DNA of 64,000 nucleotides from positions 15,511,095 through 15,575,094 of the forward strand of contig NC_058163.1 of NCBI RefSeq assembly GCF_020080835.1, given 5' to 3'. Positions within the stretch are counted from its first letter, which is position 1. Each line of letters starts with the position of its first letter. The notes under the pieces were generated by a model that was given only the letters and a program-made list of their open reading frames with translations, did not search any database and was not told where the DNA came from. The stretch is from Cotesia glomerata (lineage: Eukaryota > Arthropoda > Insecta > Hymenoptera > Braconidae). Below are positions 48,296 to 57,705 of the stretch, one piece after another. The translations under genes were made by a program, and so were the position numbers.

Positions 48296-49001
48296 GGTTC
48301 CATGCGTTTTCATCCTCGGACAAAATATCCCCGACAAAATATCCTCGACAAAATATCCCCGGACAAAATATCTTTGAGACAAAATATCCTCAGACAAAAT
48401 ATCCTCGCGACAAAATATCCTCGTAACAAAATATCCTCGCGACAAAATATCCTCGCGACAAAATATCCCCGTGACACAATATCCCCGACAAAATATCCCT
48501 AATAAAATACGAATTATCGGGAACTAACATATGATTGTAAGACAAAAAAGATGGAGGATGTAATTAAAAGAAATAAAAAACAAGTTAATATTTTATAATA
48601 AATATTTATTTTTAATCAGTCTTTCATTTTATAAATATTTAACACTAACTTTTATTATCATTTTTAATTTTTTTTATTATTATCATTATTATTATTTAAT
48701 AATTTATAAGTAATAATAATGATAATTTTAATTAAGTAATTAACAAATAATAAACTACAATGATTTGCACAGAATTATTGCGTACAAATCTCAAACAAGA
48801 TGTCGTACATTTATTGCAAAAAGCAAACAAAACATTGTAATCATATTTCACTAAATAAAAATTTTTGGTTATCATTTTTATATAAACTAAATAAATACAA
48901 ATTAATTAATTACATAGATTTTACTCAAATAAATGAAAAAAAAAAAAGGTAAAACAAACGAATGAGTATCTCCAAAATAAATAAACAATTAACGTAGATA
49001 A

Positions 49002-50300
49002 TTACGTACAATTGAAGGAAATAATCTTAGCAACATTTCGTAAATACTCAAATTTGTTATTTGAATCATAATTATTAACTATTCTTTTTAAGCGTTCATC
49101 GTAGTTACGGAAACCCTTACGGCTATTTGAAGTATTCAATCCAGTAACAATATGATTCATATTCAACTCTGTTTGAACTTGTTCATCTTTTATGGACTTT
49201 AAAAATGTACCAATAGAAGCGTGATGAACACCAATATTACGATTCAAACGGTTGTGCCATCCTTGTACAGGATTATTGGTTTTTATATGATCATTTGTAA
49301 CCGCTTGATGACAGTTCCACAATGATATGTCGAATCGAGGTTTTCCCCGTTTCTTTTTATTGCGACAAATTTTTCCGATCCAAGTAGGCTCGAAATAGCG
49401 TAACTATTCCTCTAACTGGTCACTATTCTGTTCATAGTACTCAGATGCCACAATTAATTCATAAGATTCAATAACATCAGCTGTTGGAGAGAACGCCAAT
49501 GCCACAAGCAAGCGCACATTCAACGCAAAAGTTATATTTGTGTCATATAACTTCTGGAGTTTACAAGCCTGAATTTGACGCCAAACACATTGATTGAAAT
49601 GAAAATAACAGCCTGATAATTTTACTCCTGAATGTATTTTTGTAAACGCTCCAATAAATGCCTCTTCGAAATCAATCATCATATTATTTGGTATAAAATT
49701 TGGCAAAGATTGGCGTAAAATCTTCAAAAAATTTACATAAGTACACTGAGACTTATCAGGAGCCAACATATATACCAGAGGTAACGATTTACCGTCTTTA
49801 TACCCATAAATTGAATAAAGTTGATTAAAAATTCCAGGTACACTTTTGAAAGTACCATCTCCCAACCATTGCTCACAAGATGATAAATAATTCAAGTTTT
49901 TCTGAGTCGTAAATATGATAAATCTTTTTTTATTCCCTCCGCTATCGCGTAATAAGAACAAGTCTCCAGAATAAGTATGCTTAAATTCATCCGTCAACTC
50001 CAAATCTCCACGAAACGATGGATTGTGCAATTGAGGATTATCCTTTACTCGAATTCTATTCACAGACCGTGATAGTGACACAGGCTTGGGCATTACAGCT
50101 GATACAGGTGATAATACACCACGTAAGACACGATTAATAACAACAGCAGGCTTATCATCAGTTTTTTTTGCTTTTTTCATAATTTTACCTTTCAGAATCT
50201 TAGCCGCAACAACAGAAGGGTCACCTGCGTGCTTATGAAAGTATAACATTCCGTCATGAAATAGTCATTTTTTTCCCTTTGAGGACGGTACAAATTTCAA
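49002..50300 (-). pseudogene. MULE transposase (FLYWCH-MULE type), FLYWCH region deleted, one in-frame TAG
   Basis: The minus-strand frame opens at ATG 50249, followed by LYFHKHAGD, and runs to TAG at 49406-49404. It then continues in the same frame (LRYFEPTWIGKI) to TAA at 49002-49004. MULE hallmarks: WLGDGTFKSVP (first catalytic Asp, about 49860), MIDFEEAF (second, about 49660-49680), the CxFH-type motif GCYFHFNQCVWR (about 49595), and NNPVQGWHNRLN (about 49250). Upstream, MPLKFVPSSKGKK (about 50310-50270) looks like the start of a FLYWCH zinc finger. It jumps frame into FHDGMLYFHKHAGD without the W/C residues between, implying an internal deletion. It would cut and move elements bearing the iterated TIRs, but this copy is inactive. 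Confidence 0.87.
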
Positions 50301-50751
50301 CGGCATAACGAAAATTTATAACTTTTTACAATTAATTACAATCATTAAATTTTCACAATTACATCAATTAATATTCTAATATTTACAACTTTGACTTTCA
50401 ACTTTAACTCAGTACGTGTGCTATCAGCTGACATATACTCCAATGATATAAAATACGCTGAATATCTAACTATAGAAACTGAGTGCAGATAAATAATCAA
50501 GCGAGAGATGTCACTACTTGGACATTTTTTGAGCGCTAAAATTCAAATAACAAAATATAGTCATTTGAACACAATAGGAACATTTTGAAGCGCGTATTTA
50601 CGAAAAAAATTATGGATATTTTTATTATTTAAAAGAACATTTCAAAGCACGTATTCATCAGGAAAATTATAAATATTTTTATCATTTAAAATTAAAAATT
50701 ACGAAAAAATTTTTCGTAAAATTTCATTTAAATTTTGAAACAACATATAAT

Positions 50752-51168
50752 CATGATTTTTGTGTGTATTAATTCGATAATAAACTAACACAAACGGGGG
50801 TAATCGTGTCGCGCTCTTTAAACATGATTTTTGTGTGTATTTATTCGATAATAAACTAACACAAACGCGGGTAATCGTGTTGCGCTCTTTTAACATGATT
50901 TTTGTGTGTATTTATTCGATAATAAACTAACACAAACGCGGGTAATCGTGTTGCGCTCTTTTAACATGATTTTTGTGTGTATTTATTCGATAATAAACTA
51001 ACACAAACGCGGGTAATCGTGTTGCGCTCTTTTAACATGATTTTTTGTGTATTTATTCGATAATAAACTAACACAAACGCGGGTAATCGTGTTGCCCTCT
51101 TTTAACATGATTTTTGTGTGTATTTATTCGATAATAAACTAACACAAACGCGAATAATCGTGTCGAAG
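50752..51168. repeat. 71-bp minisatellite, six copies, inside the MULE
   Basis: Units begin AACATGATTTTTGTGTGTAT and end CGTGTTGCGCTCTTT. Unit starts at 50821, 50892, 50963, 51034 and 51104, with partial copies on both sides. They are nearly identical except the first. It lies between the transposase 5' side and the right TIR, i.e. in the presumed promoter or leader region. Confidence 0.93.
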
Positions 51169-51390
51169 ATATTTTTTATTGGGATATTTTGTCCGGGGAT
51201 ATTTTATTGGGGATATTTTGGCACGAGGATATTTTGTCACGAGGATATTTTGTCACGAGGATATTTTGTCTGAGGATATTTTGTCTCGAGGATATTTTGT
51301 CTCGAGGATATTTTGTCCGGGGATATTTTGTCGAGGATATTTTGTCGGGGATATTTTGTCCGAGGATGAAAACGCCTGATACCGTTAATA

Positions 51391-51720
51391 ATTTATTCAT
51401 GGTTGTGGGTATATTGGCAATCCAGTCTAACATACTATTATTTAATATTTCTATGCAATATTTCGCCTGTTGTCATACAAATTATTTAACATATATCCAG
51501 CGTCAGTTGATATGATGATTCCAATTTAAAATTATTATTGAGATTTTAAATTCTAATCATCTTTTCAAGTGACGTTGGATATATGTTAAATAATTTTTAT
51601 TATATATTAATTGAATTAATGTCGGATGATGCCTGTAAGGACAACAGGCAAAATATTGTATAGAAATATTAAATAAGAGTGTGTTAGACTTGATTGCCAA
51701 TATACCCACAACCATAAAAA
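51391..51720. mobile_element. MITE with inverted arms (unit B copy of 33611-33893)
   Basis: Same outer arms (TTCATGGTTGTGGGTATATT; TATACCCACAACCATAAAA), but it retains a longer inner inverted segment (ATATATCCAGCGTCAG against its complement near 51575), suggesting arms of ~130 bp originally. Confidence 0.8.
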
Positions 51721-51798
51721 AATTATAAATTAATATTCTATAATCTAATATTGATTTTTACAATATAAAATTAATCTTCATGAATAAATATTTATCAA

Positions 51799-54147
51799 AT
51801 AAATGCTTAGGTTATTTAAGATCTTTCATTTATTTGATGTCTAAATTATATCAAATTCTGCGACGTATCGTTGATAATCGCAACTTCTTCGGGCGTCTGT
51901 AAATCAATAACAACCATTATTATCATATCATTCATATATAAATAAAACTATTTCGAATACAATAAATTATTTGATGTTAAAGTTATACTACAATCTTAGA
52001 AATCTAGATTATTGAATACATCTAATCTTCAATAAAAATTAACATTCATAAAATTTTTTTACAGTAATTAAATAAAATTTTTCTTTTTTACATAAAAGTT
52101 AAATTCTATAAAATAAATTTACAATCGATAAAGAAATAAAATACCCTCGAATAGATCTATCAGTCCTTCAATCATCTTTAAAAACTTTCTAGTCCTCTAC
52201 AGATCTTTTAGTATTCCAATTGAAAATCTATCCGATCTTTTTTTTAATTTATTATTATATAATTTCGTAACAGCATAGCTTGAGCCCTAATATTGTCCTT
52301 TACTCTATTTAAACTTTCTTCATCCAGCCCTTAAATTTAACACGTGTCACTCCAACCTCAATATCCTTTATGATCGTAGGAATTGGTATGTCATGACCTC
52401 TTAGCTGTAAGCCAAACTTACATCACGTAGAAAGCGAGCGTTGTTTTAGGTTTATTGTTTAGAGCCATAAACTTGAGTCATGAATCTTTTCGTGAGAAGA
52501 ATGTGACTAAAGTTATTGACTTACTCAAAAGGAATAATTACTTAAGATTTTTCATGGACCAATGTATGGAGAAATATAAGCGGTCACACCATTATTATGG
52601 TAATAGAGAATGGAGCCAATAGAATGACAAGCAGACAAGTGACAACAATACTGTGAAAAGGAGGAAGGCAGAAGAAAATTGGTTCAGATTTATCTTTTTG
52701 AAGGGTTCGGCTCCATCGATAAGTTCATGCTTTTGTGGAACTAACTGAGAACCGGCTTTTTATAATATTCAAACAGTAGGAAAAATATACACTATACTTT
52801 AATATAGAGATAAATTATTAAAAAATTCTAATTTCGTATAGTTGCAGAAAGGGTGTTAGTTTGAAAGAGAAAACCGCTCTATGTCTTCATCACCTTGAGA
52901 CTTGTCACAATATTGACTATAATAACGTAAAGATTTGAGACAAAAGAAAAAGTAAATTATAAAAGTAATATCAGTGAAATAATTTACATTTATTTAAATA
53001 ATACTGTAAACTCTAGACCTGACACTAATAATTTGAGTAGTATTTATTTGAACTTACTTTGTAAATTTAAATGTTCAAATAAGTCATAAAGTTAAATGTG
53101 ACTCTGTTTTAAATATAGCGCAGTTAGACTTTTCTGGCGTGAGACGGCACTGACGACAGAGTTACAAGTACATGCCTGGGATTTGTGTGTGTTTACTAGG
53201 GTGTGCCAATATGTAACTTTCCTGGAGAACCTTTTAAAATTGGAATTTTGAGTTCTACTTTTAACAGCAGCTGCGTTTGGGGATTTCCTGAGATATTACG
53301 CGTTAAGAGAATTCATTTGATTATTTATAGGATTTTTAACAGGTGATTTAATTAGGCACTTCCGGCCAAATTTTGAATTTTCACCGGAAAGACCCAAACT
53401 AAGTTTCTGTTAAAAAATTCTATGAAAATCAAATACATTGCCTCACACCAAAATATATCAGGAAATGCTCAAACTCAGCCCCTGTTAAAAGCGGAACTAA
53501 AAATTCCAATTTTAAAAGGTTCTCCACGGGAGTTACATTTTGGCACTCCCTAGTGTTTACAATCATATGTTTAGGAAAGTAGCTAAGGTTAGACACGCGG
53601 TTGCTAATAGTGCATATATTAAATAATAATATCAATTATTGCTAATTATAATTGCCATATAACCAAATGACAATTATTGTTTTGATAATCTTTAGTTACA
53701 TGGACGTCGAAAGACAATTTGATTGACGGAGTGGATTTTACTATGTGACTCTAATACAGCGCGTATTTATTTGGACTTTGATGACTATATAAAACTGTTT
53801 AAAGTTATTTTATTTATTTATTTATTGTAAATTAATTTTATAGAATTTAACTTTCATAAAAAAGGAGAAATTTTATTTATCTATTGTGAAAATTTTTTAT
53901 GAATGTTAATTCATACGGGAGATTGGAATGTATTCAATAATTCATATTTCTAAGATTGTGGTATGAATTTAAAATCAAAAAATTTATTGTATTCATAATT
54001 GTTTCTTTTGTATATGTGTGACATAAAAATGATGGTTATTATTAATTTACAGACGCCTGATTAAGTTGAGATTATCAATGAACCGTGGCGGAATTTGATA
54101 TAATTTAGACATCAAATAAATTGAACATCTTAAATAACCTGAGCATT
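51799..54147 (+). mobile_element. Penelope-like retroelement, unit B copy
   Basis: Homologue of 33976-36427 with inverted arms (left near 51804, right ending AACCTGAGC at 54146). The GIY-YIG coding part (about 52440-53090) is more decayed: several stops, and most of the VYVGQT region is missing, but LKEKTALCLHHLETCH (about 52860) lacks the 4-bp insertion of unit A. Hammerhead-like cores are more degenerate here. Confidence 0.78.
53195..53552. mobile_element. hAT-type MITE, unit B copy
   Basis: Same element and same GTGTTTAC duplications as at 35479-35834, showing that the MITE was in the Penelope-like element before the tandem duplication. Confidence 0.85.
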
Positions 54148-54149
54148 AA

Positions 54150-55072
54150 TTTATTCATTTATTAGCTAAGATCTGATTATTGCCTCCATTCAAATTCATA
54201 ATTTAAAGTCTTAAATCAATCTTTATATGTAAAAAACAATTATTCGTTATCTTTATTCATTTTATAACCAAAAAAATATTGATTTAATAGATATTGCTAA
54301 TTTTTATGATTGAAAATTGATCATTCATGATCTGATATTAATTTATATACTTTATAATTGATTTTCATTCGAAACAATTAATTTTTATAGCATAAAAATA
54401 ATCATTCACATTCTTAAATCGATTTTTATAATGATAAATCAATTATTCATCATGTAAAATTAATTTTTCAAACTCCAAATTAACAATTTATCATTTATTT
54501 TTGATTTTTAAAATTAAAAATTGATTATTAATAATATACAATAATTATTTAAGATATGAAATTTAATTTCAAAAAAGAAATAAATGATTTATTTAATATT
54601 ATGAATTCTTACAGCATTCAATTAATTTTCGTAAATTAAAATTGATGTATAGGATACAAAATTGATTTTTAAAATATAAAATTAATTTAAAAAATATAAA
54701 ATTAATTTTAAAAATATAAAATTAATTTAAAAAATATAAAATTAATTCTAAAAATATAAAATTTATTTTTATAATATAAAATTCATTATTTATAGTCTGA
54801 AATCAATTTTGACAATTGAAAGCTAATTATTTATAATCTCAAAATTATTTTTAATAAAATAATTAATCGTATGTAATATTATTGATTCTTGTAGATAAAA
54901 ATTAATTATTTATGATCTAAAATTAATTCTTATCACTTGAAATTGATTTTTTACTGGCCATCGTTATATTTTTAAAATATAAAATTAATGAATATGATCT
55001 GAAATTATTTTTATTTGAAAATGTAAAATTAATTTTCATGTTTTAAAATACATGATTAAAATACATGATTAA
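54150..55072. repeat. AT-rich short-unit satellite (unit B, block 2a)
   Basis: Colinear with 36430-37290. At 54671-54790 a 20-bp unit AAAATATAAAATTAATTTAA is repeated six times in tight register; unit A has fewer copies at the same place. Confidence 0.85.
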
Positions 55073-55080
55073 AATAGTCA

Positions 55081-55468
55081 TAAACATCTTATTTGTGAAA
55101 TAACTACTTCTATACTAAATAGAATTTCTACCCCTGGGGATTTTCTAAAAGTACAGTTTCTGAAGAACAGAAACGTACTACAGAAGTAGATATACAAGCA
55201 TGTTTGCACAACAATCACATGCTTGTAAAGGTTGACCATTTCGTGAACTCCGCCGTCCATCTTACGGCAACAAATAAACATCTTATTTGTGGAATAACTA
55301 CTTCTATACTAAATAGAATTTCTACCCCTGGGGATTTTCTGAAAGTACAGTTTCTGAAGAACAGAAACGTACTACAGAAGTAGATATACAAGCATGTTTG
55401 CACAACAATGACATGCTAGTAAAGGTTGACCATTTCGTGAACTCCGCCGTCCATCTTACGGCAACAAA
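55081..55468. repeat. Two tandem 194-bp copies, unit B-specific
   Basis: The unit starts TAAACATCTTATTTGTG and ends ATCTTACGGCAACAAA; the second begins at 55275. The copies are nearly identical. The insertion (with the preceding CATGATTAAAATA repeats) is absent from unit A at about 37290. Minus-strand ORFs of 62-67 aa within each unit have no recognisable domain. Confidence 0.88.
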
Positions 55469-55469
55469 G

Positions 55470-56440
55470 TTTTATATCATATATTTAATATGTAGAATTA
55501 ACAATTTTCTATTAATAGTATAAAATAAATTATCAAAATAAATATTAATTATTAATGACCAAAAACTAATTTCCATAATATAAAATGAATTTTCATATTA
55601 TAAAATTTATCTTGATAATATAAAATAATTCTTTCTGATATTAAATCAATTATTTACAGTCTTCAATTAATTTTCATAATTGATAATTAATTTTTCATCT
55701 ATATAGATTTATTAATCATCTGAAATCAATTTTGAAAATCAAAACTAATGATGTCTTATATATAACCGATTTTGATTATTGAAAATTCATAATTATGAGT
55801 CTAAAATTGACTTTAATAATATTAATTTCAGTTCAATTTATCAAAAATAAATTTTCATAATTCTAAATGAATTTTCATATCGTAAAATAAATTTGTATAA
55901 TTTTAAACTAATGATTCCTCATCAAAAATTGATTTTTTTGGTTCAAAATTTATTTTGACAATGGTAAATTCGTTTTACTAATATAGTCTTAAACTTTAAT
56001 TATTGATTCAATGACCTTCCCTAAAATCGATTTTCATAGTTTAAAATTAATTTTCATTATGAAAAATTAATTTTTATAATATAAAATTGATCATTTACAG
56101 TCTTAAATTAATTCTCATAATTAAAAGTTGATTTTTTAAGATATAAAAATTTGAAACTATTGATTTCTCATATCTTATTAAGTTTTATTATTAATAATTG
56201 TTTATTAATAATATTTATTTCATTTTAATAATAAAAATTTATGTACACTTCATCTAAAATTAATTTCTATAATTCTAAATTAATTTCTATAATTTAAAAT
56301 ATATTTTCCAGTTATGCGATTGATATGTATATTTGAAAATTAATTAATTATAATTTAAAATTGATTTTTATTGTTTAACATTAATTTTTTCATGAAGAAT
56401 TAATTTCAATAACATAATATTAATCTTTATATTAATTATA
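55470..56440. repeat. AT-rich short-unit satellite (unit B, block 2b)
   Basis: Continuation, colinear with unit A 37290-38275. Confidence 0.8.
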
Positions 56441-56447
56441 AGATGCA

Positions 56448-56963
56448 GTGAGACTAATTGATGATGCCTCAGCGGTTATGGAATGGGCTAGAAAAAATGA
56501 TCTAGAAGTTAATCGCTTAAAAACAAAGGCTATGCTATTAGGATCGAATAATAGAGTAAAAGCGCTCCAGCGTGAAGGCTTACCACCTATCATCGTTGAT
56601 AGTGTGTCTTTACCCTTTACGAAGTCTACAAAATGTCTGGGCTTTCACTTACCGTGTAACTTGTCCTGGAATTGTCAGATCTAAAAAACTCTTAGAGAAT
56701 TGAACTCAACTTTATATAATTTAAAATTAACTGAAAATATTGATGATGTTCATATTAAAAAACTATTAGTCTCTGCAACGATTCTACCTTTAATCAATTC
56801 CTGCTCTATAGTTCTGATGAATTCAATTTTTGATGATGATTGTAAGCTTCAGCTTGCTTTAAATTTATTTATATGCTTTATTTATGAATTAAAACGTGCT
56901 GAACTCATTACCCGTTATAGACCTAAACTTGGTTGGCTGTCAATTAAGAGTCGTCGCATTTAG
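56448..56963 (+). pseudogene. Non-LTR reverse transcriptase C-terminal fragment (unit B end)
   Basis: Homologue of 38280-38793 with an in-frame TAA at 56682-56684 (after LSWNCQI) that unit A lacks; the frame resumes (LNSTLYNLK) to TAG at 56963. The amino-acid frame remains well conserved between the units. Confidence 0.8.
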
Positions 56964-56999
56964 TTTGCAGCATGTTATTATTATTATATAAATGAATTT

Positions 57000-57376
57000 T
57001 TAAATAAAAAATAAGTATATCGGGTCGATTAGAAGCAATAGGCGGCAATAGCAGAATTTGTATCATTATTTATAATGATTACAGTAATTTTCGGACAAAA
57101 AATAAGTAGCGAGGGTCAGTTGGAGGCACTGGGTAATTAAAATTAAATTTTGATTTTTTTTAAAATGAATTAAAATAATTTTATAATAAAAAATAAGTAG
57201 CGACGGTCAGTCAGAGGCTATGGACGGCTATGACTGAGTTTTTAATTTCTATTAAAAATAATTGAGGCAATTTTCAATTAAAAAATCAGTAGCGAGGATC
57301 GGTTAGAGGGACTGGGCGGCCATGAATGAATTTTTATTTTTATTTAGAATGGTCAAAGTAATTTTTAATAAAAAAA
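57000..57376 (+). repeat. Start of a third array unit (~370 bp of ~90-bp satellite)
   Basis: Matches 38822-39205 almost base for base, then stops in an A-run at 57370-57379. This is the right edge of the tandem array. Confidence 0.9.
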
Positions 57377-57379
57377 AAG

Positions 57380-57412
57380 GCCATTCGGCAGCCGAAATGG
57401 AAGTAGATTTCA
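57380..57412 (+). repeat. 33-bp segment shared with the left edge of the array (right copy)
   Basis: GCCATTCGGCAGCCG, AAATGGAAGTAGATTTCA; identical to 3500-3534 apart from a missing TG. Confidence 0.8.
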
Positions 57413-57663
57413 CATAAAGTAAATTTTCATTATAAATATTAATAATAATTTATTTATTTATTAATTATATATAATAATAACAATATAATTAATTTATTTA
57501 TTAATTATTATATAATAACTTAAAATTTTTTACATTTATTTTCTTTTTACGAATTTTTTATTTTCAATATTTTAACACAAAATTTTAATTTTATATTATA
57601 ACATAATAAAATAAATTGACGATTTTTTTAACATTTTATTTTAATTTAACTTCAAATTTAATT

Positions 57664-57669
57664 TTTATT
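57664..57669 (-). terminator. Candidate polyadenylation signal of the RPA-like gene
   Basis: AATAAA on the minus strand, about 37 nt beyond the stop codon. The surroundings are AT-rich, so a chance match is possible. Confidence 0.4.
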
Positions 57670-57705
57670 TTAAATAAAAAAAATTATAATTATAGTTTTA
57701 GTGAA

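Larger units (their letters stand above)
48304..51375 (-). mobile_element. Mutator-like (MULE) DNA transposon with iterated-motif terminal inverted repeats
   Basis: The tips are perfect inverted copies (GCGTTTTCATCCTCGGACAA and its complement). The arms of ~200 bp (48304-48510 and about 51168-51375) consist of about a dozen tandem units of GACAAAATATCCTCG type, 14-17 nt each. A MULE transposase lies between them on the minus strand, with a 71-bp minisatellite upstream of it. Long TIRs fit MULEs. No 9-bp target duplication is seen; unit B lacks ~325 bp present in unit A (33270-33594) next to the element, so a deletion probably removed one side. Confidence 0.88.

Noticed and set aside
48304..48510. 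CRISPR-like regular repeats (also 51168-51375 and 50752-51168)
   Set aside because: Eukaryotic context. Units are short contiguous iterations without unique spacers; they are MULE terminal repeats and a minisatellite.
49404..50249. MULE transposase as an intact gene ending at 49404
   Set aside because: The same frame continues with conserved MULE sequence to 49002, so the TAG is a nonsense change and the N-terminal FLYWCH is deleted.
55078..55403. 62-67-aa minus-strand ORFs in the 194-bp repeats
   Set aside because: Short, duplicated with the repeat, no domain, no context supporting translation.
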